From MGBC131033 sp910585655 (GTDB lineage Bacteria; Bacillota; Clostridia; Lachnospirales; Lachnospiraceae), in contig CATBCG010000054.1 in NCBI GenBank assembly GCA_949502025.1, positions 1 through 53,446 on the forward strand: a DNA stretch of 53,446 nucleotides. The letters are read 5' to 3'. Of the stretch, positions 33,640 through 42,220 are shown one piece after another. Position 1 is the first letter of the stretch; each line of letters begins with the position of its first letter. Both the position numbers and the translations under genes were made by a program. The notes beneath the pieces are model-generated. The model searched no databases. It had not been told where the DNA came from and saw nothing but the letters and a program-made list of their open reading frames with translations.

Positions 33640-35925
33640 TTACTGCTGCGGATAGGCGCTGAGCATAATATAGTCCTCTTCTATCATGTACCAAAAAATA
33701 CCCACATTTCCTATCGACACATAATCGCCTTCCTCTTCCATAGACTGTTTCAGAGCTGCTTCCAGTTCGGATACATCTATATCCTCTATCACAGCAACCG
33801 CCTTGGCAAGCAGTGTGCAGGCACGTTCTATATTGGTATCACCGACTTCCAGGTTCTGAATCTCCTCGCTAACGCTGTCAGCCGCTACGCTTAGATAGTA
33901 GATATATTCCTCTCCTTCTTCATGCCACTCTAACATCTTACTATAATAACTGGAAACATAAGGCTCATAACCGTAAATCTGGTTGGATTCATACGGCTCG
34001 CCCTCTTTCATCTGTTCTCCATATGCTTCCTTGGCTAACTGTTCAAACTCTGCTGCTTTATCCGCTAACTTCTTGTTCGGAAATACCGAATATCCCGTAC
34101 TAGGCTTTCCTGCTGCAAGGATTTCCTCCTTGAGTGGGTCAAAGCTTACCCAGCCGTCTTCATCTACGGCATAACCGGTATAACCAGTAAAATCTGTTTC
34201 TGAATCTACTGTTCCCTGAGCGCTTCCTCCTTCTGTTTCCTCTCCTGGCAGACGGTCTCCTTCCAAGCCTAAGTGATCGTCCAGACTCTCTAACAACGCT
34301 TCCTTTAACATAGTTCCACTCATATTAGCGCCAAATATCATCTGAAGCATCTTATCAACGTCTGGATTTTCCAAAACCTGCTCCAAAAAGCCTTCCATAT
34401 CACACAGCTCCAGATAATCTGCCACCTGCTCTTCGTCTGTGATCTCATAAGACTGATCCGGTATCTCAAACTCCTGGTACTCCTTGTCACTGATGCTAAA
34501 CTCCAGCTCACCCAAACTCAGATTTCCCATCAGCAGTTCTAAAGCCATTCTCTGTTTTTCCTTTGTCGTATCTATCTCGACGCCAATCCCCATTCCCTGG
34601 AATGCCTCGGAATTTAAAACTGCATGACAATAGAAGCTCCCGTCTTTTCCTATTTGATAGCCATCGTAAATCAACTCTGCCGACATGGTTTCTCCCAGAT
34701 TCGTAACATCCATCGTTACAACGCCTTTCCTTCCTTCACCGTCCGGCTCGGACGTATAATGGAAGGAGATCATATCTTCCCTGTCTACGCCAAACTGAAC
34801 ATGCCCTTCCGACTTTTCTCCCTTGCCCTTTGACCAAATCGCCTGAATCATCGGCTGCTGCATATTAGAAGTCTGTATTTCTACAAAACCTGCATCCTTT
34901 TCTCCACCCAAACGAATCGTCAAAAGCAGTTCCTGTGATTCTTCCAGGATCAAAACTTCCTTGCTCTGTTCTAACAGTTTGATGGTTTCGTTTAAACCGG
35001 AACGATATTCGGCGATATCCATTCCACCGTTTTTCACCATATAATCCTCAAGCTCTCTCTGGTTTTGCAGCCATTTTAACATTTCCAGTAAGCAGTCCGT
35101 CAGCTCCAATTCCGTCCAGGACGCTTCATAGAGATCGATCTTTGCCTTCACACCACCGAGTTCTTTTTGGTGATTTTTCTGCACCGTAACATTTTTTGGC
35201 GCATGAGCTACCCAGATATCCTTTAAGCCAATCAGCAGCTCCTCTATTATCTCCGGAGGCATGGTAGCTGTCGCCGAATTAAATGAACCGCCAAACACCC
35301 CGTTGTACTCTCCCGGAAAAAGACTGTCATAATTCTCTTCTTCTATATAATCCATGATGTCCATTGAGAGGTATTCTTCGCTAAGCTGCGGAATACGGGC
35401 AAATAAAATCTGGTAAACCGTATCCGTCACTGTCTCTATCTGAAACAGATTCGTACCATTTAAGTTCAGATCTCCTGTCACCTGTATATCCTGCCGGATA
35501 CGATTGTACAGAATATCTCCGCTTAACTCCAATTCCCGAAACAGATCTGCTCCTAACAAACTTTTACATTCCTCTGTCAAAGAAAGCTTCACGGAATAGC
35601 TTTTTGCCAAGTTGCCCACCGCCTGATCGGACTGAACAGAAGTCGTCTCGCCCTTTCCCTTGCCGGATCTGTTCTTCTCCATGATTTCATCCAGCCATTT
35701 TTTCTGCAGCTTTTCATATTTTTTGGCTGGAGAAGCCCCTACTGTACCGGTGACAAACAACAGCGCTATCACCAAAGCAACCGACAGCCCTCCAATCAGT
35801 CCCACCACAATCGGTAAACGGTTATCCCGCTTTTTCTCCGTCTTAGGCGCCGTCCAGTTTCCATTGTCCCCAGACGGCGGTTTTGGCATGTTCTCTGGTG
35901 TATTTGGTGTCATATTCTGATCCAT
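33640..35925 (-). CDS. Large membrane-anchored protein of unknown function
   Basis: A 761-aa protein with no signature that I recognise. Residues 1-36 form a Pro/Asn-rich cytoplasmic segment. Residues about 37-60 form one transmembrane helix (LPIVVGLIGGLSVALVIALLFV). The remainder is a large, acidic, presumably extracellular region with repeated charged helices and strands and no catalytic motif. The first helix outside is Lys-rich (KKYEKLQKKWLDEIMEKN). The C-terminal part (WHEEGEEYIYYLSVAADSV, VGIFWYMIEEDYIMLSAY) looks like a compact domain. It ends 13 bases before coaX and could be co-transcribed. It has a near-consensus promoter of its own. Confidence 0.75.
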   Translation of the reverse strand: MDQNMTPNTPENMPKPPSGDNGNWTAPKTEKKRDNRLPIVVGLIGGLSVALVIALLFVTGTVGASPAKKYEKLQKKWLDEIMEKNRSGKGKGETTSVQSDQAVGNLAKSYSVKLSLTEECKSLLGADLFRELELSGDILYNRIRQDIQVTGDLNLNGTNLFQIETVTDTVYQILFARIPQLSEEYLSMDIMDYIEEENYDSLFPGEYNGVFGGSFNSATATMPPEIIEELLIGLKDIWVAHAPKNVTVQKNHQKELGGVKAKIDLYEASWTELELTDCLLEMLKWLQNQRELEDYMVKNGGMDIAEYRSGLNETIKLLEQSKEVLILEESQELLLTIRLGGEKDAGFVEIQTSNMQQPMIQAIWSKGKGEKSEGHVQFGVDREDMISFHYTSEPDGEGRKGVVTMDVTNLGETMSAELIYDGYQIGKDGSFYCHAVLNSEAFQGMGIGVEIDTTKEKQRMALELLMGNLSLGELEFSISDKEYQEFEIPDQSYEITDEEQVADYLELCDMEGFLEQVLENPDVDKMLQMIFGANMSGTMLKEALLESLDDHLGLEGDRLPGEETEGGSAQGTVDSETDFTGYTGYAVDEDGWVSFDPLKEEILAAGKPSTGYSVFPNKKLADKAAEFEQLAKEAYGEQMKEGEPYESNQIYGYEPYVSSYYSKMLEWHEEGEEYIYYLSVAADSVSEEIQNLEVGDTNIERACTLLAKAVAVIEDIDVSELEAALKQSMEEEGDYVSIGNVGIFWYMIEEDYIMLSAYPQQ

Positions 35926-35976
35926 CCTTCAACCCTCTTTCTATTATCGTATCCAATAGCCTTTTCCTGCATATTC

Positions 35977-36005
35977 AGTATATTCTTAGCGGCGTCTTCT
36001 GTCAA
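35977..36005 (-). promoter_or_regulatory. Near-consensus promoter of the 33640-35925 gene
   Basis: On the minus strand, TTGACA (36000-36005) and TATACT (35977-35982) are spaced by exactly 17 bases, about 50 bases before the start codon. Confidence 0.75.
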
Positions 36006-36044
36006 GCTCTGACCGGTTTCTTCTATAATCTTTTATTTCCTTCC

Positions 36045-36073
36045 TTGACACAAAGCAAAAGGCGGTTTATACT
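36045..36073 (+). promoter_or_regulatory. Near-consensus promoter of the SGNH hydrolase gene
   Basis: TTGACA (36045-36050) and TATACT (36068-36073) have a 17-base spacer, facing away from the previous promoter with 39 bases between the two -35 boxes. The leader of about 160 bases is very AT-rich and holds a small GTATAA-ATTC-TTATAC hairpin near 36191-36206. The gap 35926-36240 contains only these signals. Confidence 0.75.
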
Positions 36074-36240
36074 AAAGCGGTCAATAAAATCCATCACTTA
36101 ATTATAAAAAAGTTTAAGAAAAATTTAATAAATATGAAATAGAATAGTAGCATGTTCGTGGTATGTTTCCTTATATAACTAAAAACAAACGTATAAATTC
36201 TTATACCAACACTACTTAACCAATGCTAAGGAGAATTTTT

Positions 36241-37515
36241 ATGAGCCATTCGTACAAAAAGCGTTCCCGCAGGAACCGCCCCTATCACAGCTACACGTAC
36301 CGCAGCCGGGAGTACCGGCTCCGCCAGTACCGAAAACGCCGGATGCGAAGACGGCTTCTTTTTTCGCTCGGCGTACTGTTACTTTTGTTTATCGGCAGCC
36401 ATGTCATATCTATCTATGCCAGCAAAGGACATGCCGACCGGAACGAGCAGAATAAACCGCCAGGCGCTCCCGATGTCAAAGGGCAGGAGGATTCCAGCGA
36501 AGTCTACAATCCTTCCGATACCACGCTGGTCAAGGAGGATTCACATACCCAGGAGGTTTCTTCTGACCACCAAACAGAACCAAACGGAGGCGGCTTTAAG
36601 GAACCTGATACCCCGGATACCAAAGAAGGGCAGAATACCGACAGCCAAAAAGATGAGTCTTCTCATACGAAACCGGAAGACTCTGCCGGCTCAGAAGAAG
36701 ATCCGAAAAACTCTTCTTCTGATACCTCTTCTTTAGACGATACCCAGACAGATACTTCCCAGGAGGACGATACGCAGACATCCCCTCCTGACAATGACGA
36801 TAACAAAGCGGACGTCCCAAAGGAAGACGAAACGCAACAACCGCCGGAAGAGGCAGAATTTAACTTTGAAAATGCACTTTTTATCGGGGATTCCAGAACG
36901 GAAGGGCTTTTTATCAATACCGGGCTAAGTGAAGCGACCTTTTACGCCATCCGCGGCTTAAATGTAGAAAACATTTATACCAAAGACTTTATCAAAGACA
37001 AAACAATCCTTGCCGAAAAGGAAAAAGAAGAAGGCGCAACCAAGAAGAAAAAAAAGAAAAACAAGAAAAAGAAAGAAGATTCCGAAGACGAGGATTCCGG
37101 CGGCGTTACCATTCTAGAAGCGCTCAAATACCATTCCTGGCGTAAAATTTATATTATGCTAGGCGTCAACGAATTGGGCTGGGCGTATGAATCCGTTTTT
37201 ATCGAACGCTATACGAACCTGATTCGGGATATCCGGGCGCTGCAGCCAGATGCAGAAATTGTCATTCAGTCTATTCTCCCGGTAACAAAAGAGAAGTCCG
37301 ACAGTGACGATATCTACAACAACAAACGGATTGCCCGTTATAACGAACTGATCGAAGCTATGGCAAAAGAAGAGCAAGTTACTTATGCCGATTTAACCCC
37401 TGCCGTCTCCGGTAAAAACGGCGCACTCCCTAAAAAGGGGTCCTCGGACGGCATTCATCTGACCAAAAGTTATTATATAAAATGGCTGGATTATTTGATT
37501 GCACATGAAATTTAA
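36241..37515 (+). CDS. Membrane-anchored SGNH/GDSL hydrolase with acidic linker and Lys-rich insert
   Basis: A 424-aa protein. Residues 1-38 are extremely Arg/Tyr-rich and cytoplasmic. Residues 39-58 are a membrane helix (LLFSLGVLLLLFIGSHVISI). Residues about 65-205 form a disordered Ser/Asp/Glu/Thr linker. The SGNH domain follows, with block I FIGDSRTEG (Ser218), block III-like MLGVNELGW and block V SDGIH (Asp and His of the triad). The family contains esterases and acyl-modifying enzymes of wall polymers. A lysine run (TKKKKKKNKKKKED) interrupts the catalytic domain. AAGGAGA lies six bases before the ATG at 36241. A DUF4358 lipoprotein gene follows 33 bases later. Confidence 0.82.
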   Translation: MSHSYKKRSRRNRPYHSYTYRSREYRLRQYRKRRMRRRLLFSLGVLLLLFIGSHVISIYASKGHADRNEQNKPPGAPDVKGQEDSSEVYNPSDTTLVKEDSHTQEVSSDHQTEPNGGGFKEPDTPDTKEGQNTDSQKDESSHTKPEDSAGSEEDPKNSSSDTSSLDDTQTDTSQEDDTQTSPPDNDDNKADVPKEDETQQPPEEAEFNFENALFIGDSRTEGLFINTGLSEATFYAIRGLNVENIYTKDFIKDKTILAEKEKEEGATKKKKKKNKKKKEDSEDEDSGGVTILEALKYHSWRKIYIMLGVNELGWAYESVFIERYTNLIRDIRALQPDAEIVIQSILPVTKEKSDSDDIYNNKRIARYNELIEAMAKEEQVTYADLTPAVSGKNGALPKKGSSDGIHLTKSYYIKWLDYLIAHEI

Positions 37516-37548
37516 ATATGACAGAAAGAAAACTTAGGAGGTATTTCA

Positions 37549-38019
37549 ATGATGAAACAACTTTTTTCCACCGCTGCATTGCTTTTGGTTCTCCTGCTGG
37601 CAGCAGGATGTTCCGGCAACTCGGATAAATCCGGCGCCGAATGGGACTTAGCAGAACTTTCCGATCGTCTTCTCAACGAAATCACCTATACGGACACCTT
37701 GTCCGCTATGGACGATAACCTGATGGATTATCTCTACCAGGATATTGATACAGCAGATATTTCCGAAAAGGTGATCTATATCAGTTCCGGATCTACGGCA
37801 GAAGAAATCGCTGCGTTTCTGGCTGTTGATGAAGAAGCTGCCAAACGGATCGAGGAAGGTCTGAAAGCACGGATCGAACAGCAGACAGAAAGCTTTACCG
37901 GCTATGTTCCGGAGGAAGTCAAACGGCTTGAAGATGCGGTTCTTATCCGAAACGGCTCCTATGTGGTGCTTTCCGTATCCGGAGACGCCGCTAAAGCAAA
38001 GGATATTTTAAAAAAATAG
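37549..38019 (+). CDS. DUF4358-type lipoprotein
   Basis: A 156-aa exported lipoprotein. Its signal peptide ends in the lipobox LAAGC (residues about 17-21), so it should be lipid-anchored on the outer face of the membrane. The mature part (LAELSDRLLNEITYTDTLSAMD...LYQDIDTADISEKVIYISSGSTAEEIAAF) matches the DUF4358 family seen in Clostridia. The function is unknown. AGGAGG lies seven bases upstream. It is adjacent to the SGNH hydrolase and probably shares its transcript, and the two are followed by a terminator. Confidence 0.82.
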   Translation: MMKQLFSTAALLLVLLLAAGCSGNSDKSGAEWDLAELSDRLLNEITYTDTLSAMDDNLMDYLYQDIDTADISEKVIYISSGSTAEEIAAFLAVDEEAAKRIEEGLKARIEQQTESFTGYVPEEVKRLEDAVLIRNGSYVVLSVSGDAAKAKDILKK

Positions 38020-38034
38020 TGGTTGGATGAAATA

Positions 38035-38077
38035 AGAATCCTGCCTTGCAGGATTCTCCGCCTACGGCGGGCTTTTT
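38035..38077 (+). terminator. Double-hairpin terminator after the DUF4358 gene
   Basis: A first stem, AGAATCCTGC-CTT-GCAGGATTCT (38035-38057), is followed at once by CCGCC-TAC-GGCGG and GCTTTTT (38058-38077). The second hairpin with its T-run is a classical intrinsic terminator. The first shares GAATCCTGCC with the dispersed repeat at 50642. Confidence 0.85.
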
Positions 38078-38495
38078 AAAACCTTTGCTGAACATGAAGC
38101 GCTTTCATCAGCGCCTCCTGTAAAACCTTCGACACATTAATTCCTGCATGCTCCGCTTCATAATTAAGCCAGCTAGGAAGCGTAACATTTTTTCTTACTG
38201 CTTTTGTATCAATTTTTTTCCGATATTCTCCGGAATCAATATCCACTAAAGATACAATCGTTGTCCCCTCTTCTGCAAAAGTCCCATAACTGGTATCTAA
38301 AGAAGTCAATTCTGACGGTAAAGGGATTTCCATGCCGTCATCCTCCATAGACACACATTTTAGCTCTATCGCATCCCTTGCCATCTCTACTGCATCCGTC
38401 ATATCCTTTCCTTCTGTTAAAATGTCAAAATCCGGAACTTCTATTAAAATAACCGTATCCGTTTTTGTAAAAAATACAGGATATACATTTTTCAT
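38076..38495 (-). CDS. hicB: HicB-family antitoxin
   Basis: A 139-aa antitoxin. The N-terminal HicB fold (YPVFFTKTDTVILIEVPDFDILTEGKDMTDAVEMARDAIEL) has the partly degenerate RNase H-like shape that binds HicA. The C-terminal segment (KNVTLPSWLNYEAEHAGINVSKVLQEALMKAL) looks like a ribbon-helix-helix DNA-binding domain for autoregulation. AGAGGT precedes the start. It follows hicA by 46 bases on the same strand. Confidence 0.88.
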   Translation of the reverse strand: MKNVYPVFFTKTDTVILIEVPDFDILTEGKDMTDAVEMARDAIELKCVSMEDDGMEIPLPSELTSLDTSYGTFAEEGTTIVSLVDIDSGEYRKKIDTKAVRKNVTLPSWLNYEAEHAGINVSKVLQEALMKALHVQQRF

Positions 38496-38541
38496 TTTCT
38501 TACCTCTTTTCCATTTCCCATTTTTCTCTAATCTTATTCAC

Positions 38542-38715
38542 CTATTCCAATCCTCTTCGCTTCATAATTGCCTTCGCCAGCCGTTCATCAATTTCTCTAT
38601 GCCGCGGAACCTCTTCCTTTTCACTTCCCCTTACATAAATATCATGGTTACTTCCATGCCGTTCAAACAAAAAACCTGCTTTTTCTAATTTTTTTATTAA
38701 ATCCCTTTGTTTCAA
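38542..38715 (-). CDS. hicA: HicA-family toxin
   Basis: A 57-aa mRNA-interferase-type toxin with a double-stranded-RNA-binding-like fold. The family features are LIKKLEKAGFLFERHGSNHDIYV, with the catalytic His in GSNHDIY, and EVPRHREIDERLAKAIMKRRGLE. The start is taken as the TTG at 38715 (AGGAGG 7-9 bases upstream; another TTG lies at 38718). This gives the normal HicA length. The longer frame to 38808 runs through the promoter and is spurious. Together with hicB it forms a complete, apparently intact pair. Confidence 0.88.
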   Translation of the reverse strand: MKQRDLIKKLEKAGFLFERHGSNHDIYVRGSEKEEVPRHREIDERLAKAIMKRRGLE

Positions 38716-38737
38716 CAATACCCCTCCTCTTATATAA

Positions 38738-38766
38738 ATGATACGCATTTTATACACATTTGTCAA
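38738..38766 (-). promoter_or_regulatory. hicAB promoter
   Basis: On the minus strand, TTGACA (38761-38766) and TATCAT (38738-38743) have a 17-base spacer containing GTATAAAATGCGTAT, a repeated GTAT that may be part of the HicB operator. Confidence 0.7.
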
Positions 38767-38778
38767 TGCTATTTTTTG

Positions 38779-38826
38779 TAAAAAAACTGCCACGTTTACG
38801 GATCTCATCCATAAACGCGGCAGTTT
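38779..38826 (-). terminator. Intrinsic terminator of the 38835-39605 gene
   Basis: On the minus strand ACTGCCGCGTTTA pairs with TAAACGTGGCAGT, followed by seven T. It separates the membrane-protein gene from hicAB. Confidence 0.88.
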
Positions 38827-38834
38827 CTTTTTTA

Positions 38835-39605
38835 CTATTGTTCAGACGCTTCCTCTGTCTGTGTCTCCTGTTCGGTTTGTACCTGGCTGTAATCTACCTC
38901 TTCTGTAAAGAAATAACGGACGGCGGCAACTGCATTTTCTATATAATCACTGTTCCCCATAATCCCAAGCAATGGGCTTTCCTGGTAATTGTTCATAGAG
39001 GCATACACCTTGCTGTCTCCCAAACGAATTCCTACCGGAAGGGTCTTGCCATCGTTTTCGGATGTATAATACACCAGTGAATCTTCTACCAGATCGTACA
39101 AGTCTGCCGGCAGGATCTCCTGCAGATTGGAAAAGTAATCCTGCGTAGCATAGACTTCAAACTGCTCTTCATTCGCTACAATGATATCAATATCCCCTGC
39201 AAAAATATAAGCTGCCAGCTTCTGTACATATTGGGAGGCATCCGTAGACGAATCTCCCTGAAAATAATACGAATCGTCAATGATGACTTCTTCCCACTTT
39301 GGATGTGCATTGACATACTCTTTCAAATCCAGCTCCAGCGCCTCCGAAGCGGTATCGTTCCAGTAATCGTTGATTACGGCTACATACAGTACCGACTCCA
39401 CAGAAGGTCCTACTACCGAATACAGTAACCACACTCCTGCTACGACGCCTACAATCAGGAGAATCAACTTATTCCGGTAATATTCATTAAAATATTGCCA
39501 CTTCTCCTTTTTGCCCATCTCACTCCACTTTTGCTTCTCACTCTTTTCTTCCCTTTTCTGATAGATGGAAGCGCTCTCGTCCAATACGGTTTCTTTCCGT
39601 GCCAT
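38835..39605 (-). CDS. Membrane-anchored protein of unknown function
   Basis: A 256-aa protein with a charged cytoplasmic N-terminus (MARKETVLDES...KKEKWQYFNEYYRNK) and one transmembrane helix at about 50-70 (LILLIVGVVAGVWLLYSVVG). An acidic extracytoplasmic domain follows. The pattern DIDIIVANEEQFEVYATQDYFSNLQEILP and GKTLPVGIRLGDSKVY resembles substrate-binding-like modules in clostridial membrane proteins, but I cannot name a family. The tail is Gln/Glu/Thr-rich. The ATG at 39605 has GGAGAGG upstream. Confidence 0.75.
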   Translation of the reverse strand: MARKETVLDESASIYQKREEKSEKQKWSEMGKKEKWQYFNEYYRNKLILLIVGVVAGVWLLYSVVGPSVESVLYVAVINDYWNDTASEALELDLKEYVNAHPKWEEVIIDDSYYFQGDSSTDASQYVQKLAAYIFAGDIDIIVANEEQFEVYATQDYFSNLQEILPADLYDLVEDSLVYYTSENDGKTLPVGIRLGDSKVYASMNNYQESPLLGIMGNSDYIENAVAAVRYFFTEEVDYSQVQTEQETQTEEASEQ

Positions 39606-39710
39606 ACTACCTCTCCATTCTGCGCGGTCTGCCCGCACGTTTTTTTATAGAAACCACTCCTTACGCGGTTGTCTTACGGCAACATCTTCCATTCGCGCAA
39701 GCGTGCATCC

Positions 39711-39751
39711 TGCCCGGAGGGCTTTTGTATGATAGGGAACTTTCCTATCAT
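39711..39751. repeat. Dispersed hairpin repeat, copy 2
   Basis: TGCCCGGAGGGCTTTTG is followed by the hairpin TATGATAGGGAACTTTCCTATCATA (39727-39751). This is the reverse complement of the element at 133-195, with a shortened hairpin loop. It lies just beyond the pepF terminator. The wider gap 39606-39888 holds only this repeat, a terminator and the ribosome site of the preceding gene. Confidence 0.75.
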
Positions 39752-39801
39752 ATAAAAAACAAGGTAAGGAATCGGCTGCCCCTTGCAGCTTTTTCCTTAC
39801 C
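39752..39801 (-). terminator. Intrinsic terminator of pepF
   Basis: On the minus strand GGTAAGGAA pairs with TTCCTTACC (39763-39801), followed by TTGTTTTTTA. Confidence 0.85.
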
Positions 39802-39888
39802 CTGCTTCCAGCCTACTATCAGTTTATCATAGTAATGCCAGAAAGAAAAGAAACTAATTCTAAAATTTACATGAAATTTCTTTTTATT

Positions 39889-41649
39889 TTATACCCGTTT
39901 TGACAGCTCGATAAACTCGTCAATGGATTCTGCGATCAGAGCCAGGCTGCTCCTCCAGAATTCCGGCTTCGTCAAATCAATATCCGCCATCTTAGCTACG
40001 TCTTCTACGCTGCTGACTGTCGTCGCATGAAGCAGAGCGCGGTATTTTGGTAAAAATTCTTTTCCTTCTTTTAAATACTGCGCATACAGTCCCTTTGCAA
40101 ACAGTCCGCCAAACGCATATGGGAAGTTATAAAAGCTGTTGGATTCAGAATAATAATGGCTCTTGCAAGTCCACATATACGGATGAAGCAGCGTCTGATC
40201 CAGCCCGTCTCCATAAGCTTCCTTCTGTGCCTTTAGCATGATTTCTTTTAACTCGTCGGAAAACAGGAACCCATTTTTCCTCTTTTCAAATACTTCGCTT
40301 TCAAACAGATAACGAGAATAAATATCGCAAATGATCTGTGTTGTATCCTGAAGCTGGCTTTCTAACAATACCATCTTTTCATGTTCGGACGCATCTGCCA
40401 CTGCTGCGCTCATAATCACATTCTCATTAAAGGTGGAAGCTGTCTCTGCTACCGGCATCGAATACCCGGTATTTAACGGCAGGTGATCCTGAATCATCAT
40501 TCCATGATACGCATGTCCCAACTCATGAGCCAACGTCACTACATCCGTTAATTTCCCATCGAAGTTCGTCAGCACACGGCTTTGCTTTACATACGGCATA
40601 TTCATACAGAACGCGCCGCCTACCTTGCCAGGATGCGGATAGAAGTCAATCCACTCTTCTTCAAACGCCTGCTTTACCATATCGCCCAAATCTTCGGCAA
40701 ACTCATAAAAATGCTTCAACAGGTATTCCTTAGCAGAATTTTCGTCAAATTCCTGATTGATCTCTCCGACCGGAGCAAACAGATCATACCATGGAAGCCC
40801 ATTCTGATGCCCTAACATCTCAGCCTTCCGGCGCAGATACGCATGGAACTTCGGCAGATATTCCCGAATTGCCGTCCAGAGCGCGTCCAAGGTCTCCTTC
40901 TTCATCCTAGAGTCCTCCAAAGTCATCGCCAATGGAGACTCATAACCTCTCTTCTTAGCGATCATATTGACTTGCGCCTTGATATTGTTTAATGCAAAGG
41001 CAATCGGATCTTTGATCTTTTCATAAGCAGCCAGCTCTGCCTCGTAAGCTTCCTTTCTGACCTGCGGATCGCTGTCGTATGCCATATTGCGGATAGCCGG
41101 AAGATTCGTCTCTCCGTCCTTGTAATTGACGACAACGGTAGAGGTCAGATGATCAAACAAATCGCCCCAAGCGCCTCCGCCTGTCAGGTTCATCAGAGAA
41201 TACATCTCCTCCACATCATCCGACAGCATATGTGCTACTTCCGCTTTATTCTCTTCTAACATAAAGCGATAGGCTGCCAGCTTTTCGTCCTCCGCCATAT
41301 ACTCTTCCAAATGCGGTTCTGCAGCCCAAAACTTCTGTATCATAACCGATTCCTTGGCGATTTCCGTATTCTTGCGCCGAAGCAAATCCATATACTTCGC
41401 AGTTTCCGGGTCAGTCGTGTTCGTAGACTGACGCAGCATGACAAAGCAGTACAGCCGACGGAATAATACCAGATACTCTTCTCTTACTTTGATTACCTCC
41501 AGCACAGCTTCCTTACCGCTGCGATCCTTTAATCCGGCAGCCAATTCCTGAATCTGAACCGTTCTCTCATCAAGGTGCTTTAAATCCTCCTCGAAAGCAG
41601 GATCGTCATAGCCCTTGTATAATACTTCTAATGACCATTCTCCGTTCAT
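39889..41649 (-). CDS. pepF: M3-family oligoendopeptidase F
   Basis: A 586-aa cytoplasmic zinc metallopeptidase that cleaves short peptides. The catalytic motif is HELGHAYHGMMI (HExxH), with the downstream metal-ligand region VAETASTFNENVIM. The N-terminal helical part is typical of M3B peptidases. Two starts are possible. The ATG at 41649 puts AAAGGA at a normal distance of about 9 bases, whereas for the ATG at 41658 the site would touch the codon. The C-terminal region SFYNFPYAFGGLFAKGLYAQY is conserved in the family. It is apparently monocistronic, with its own terminator. Confidence 0.93.
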   Translation of the reverse strand: MNGEWSLEVLYKGYDDPAFEEDLKHLDERTVQIQELAAGLKDRSGKEAVLEVIKVREEYLVLFRRLYCFVMLRQSTNTTDPETAKYMDLLRRKNTEIAKESVMIQKFWAAEPHLEEYMAEDEKLAAYRFMLEENKAEVAHMLSDDVEEMYSLMNLTGGGAWGDLFDHLTSTVVVNYKDGETNLPAIRNMAYDSDPQVRKEAYEAELAAYEKIKDPIAFALNNIKAQVNMIAKKRGYESPLAMTLEDSRMKKETLDALWTAIREYLPKFHAYLRRKAEMLGHQNGLPWYDLFAPVGEINQEFDENSAKEYLLKHFYEFAEDLGDMVKQAFEEEWIDFYPHPGKVGGAFCMNMPYVKQSRVLTNFDGKLTDVVTLAHELGHAYHGMMIQDHLPLNTGYSMPVAETASTFNENVIMSAAVADASEHEKMVLLESQLQDTTQIICDIYSRYLFESEVFEKRKNGFLFSDELKEIMLKAQKEAYGDGLDQTLLHPYMWTCKSHYYSESNSFYNFPYAFGGLFAKGLYAQYLKEGKEFLPKYRALLHATTVSSVEDVAKMADIDLTKPEFWRSSLALIAESIDEFIELSKRV

Positions 41650-41734
41650 GGGTTTCATTCCTTTCTTTTCTTATCGTTTTTCTTTTTTATAAATTCCTCC
41701 TGCTGGCATTTTCTGGCGGCAGTCGGTAATTTTT

Positions 41735-42136
41735 CTACTTCTTGTTCGATAGCAGCCCCAGCTTTTGTAGCTGCCGTTCAAACTTTTCCTGGCTGATCGG
41801 CTTTCCTGCATACGCCACACATCCCAGTTCAAACGCCTTCCTCACATTCCGACTGTCACTAAGCGCCGTGGTCATAATGACCTTACTCGCCCGCTCCTCC
41901 GGAACCTTTTGTTCCTTTTCTATCTCTCGTATCGCCTCTAATGCCTGATAACCATCCATCTTCGGCATCATAATATCCAGGCACACCAGATCATAACCTG
42001 CTTTTTCTTCCAAAGCCAATGCAAAGGCGTCTACCGCCTCTCTGCCGTCTGCTGTTACGTCACATTCGCCATAATCAGACAGGAAGCTTAGCATAAACTT
42101 CCTGCTGGCAAAATCGTCCTCTGCAATCAATATTCT
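41735..42136 (-). CDS. Stand-alone CheY-like response regulator
   Basis: A 133-aa receiver domain with no output domain. It has the acidic pair (EDD, D8/D9), the phosphoacceptor D55 in LVCLDIMMPKMDG, the switch Thr in IMTTAL and the conserved Lys in AGKPI. Such proteins signal by protein-protein contact. No histidine kinase or chemotaxis gene is in the window, so the partner is unknown. The ATG at 42136 is chosen because the preceding GGAGG and GGCAGGA lie at suitable distances. The upstream extension to 42196 is not supported. Confidence 0.88.
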   Translation of the reverse strand, partial: RILIAEDDFASRKFMLSFLSDYGECDVTADGREAVDAFALALEEKAGYDLVCLDIMMPKMDGYQALEAIREIEKEQKVPEERASKVIMTTALSDSRNVRKAFELGCVAYAGKPISQEKFERQLQKLGLLSNKK

Positions 42137-42220
42137 CATTCCTGCCACGCCTCCTGTTTCTTTTGTTATTTTACTCCCTGACGCCAGACGTGTCAAGCCA
42201 AGCAGGAATTTTTTTCCTTA

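Noticed and set aside
32932..33894. Plus-strand open frame of 320 residues opposite coaX
   Set aside because: It is antisense to a clear CoaX, has Ser/Pro-rich low-complexity content and no start signal. It is a shadow frame.
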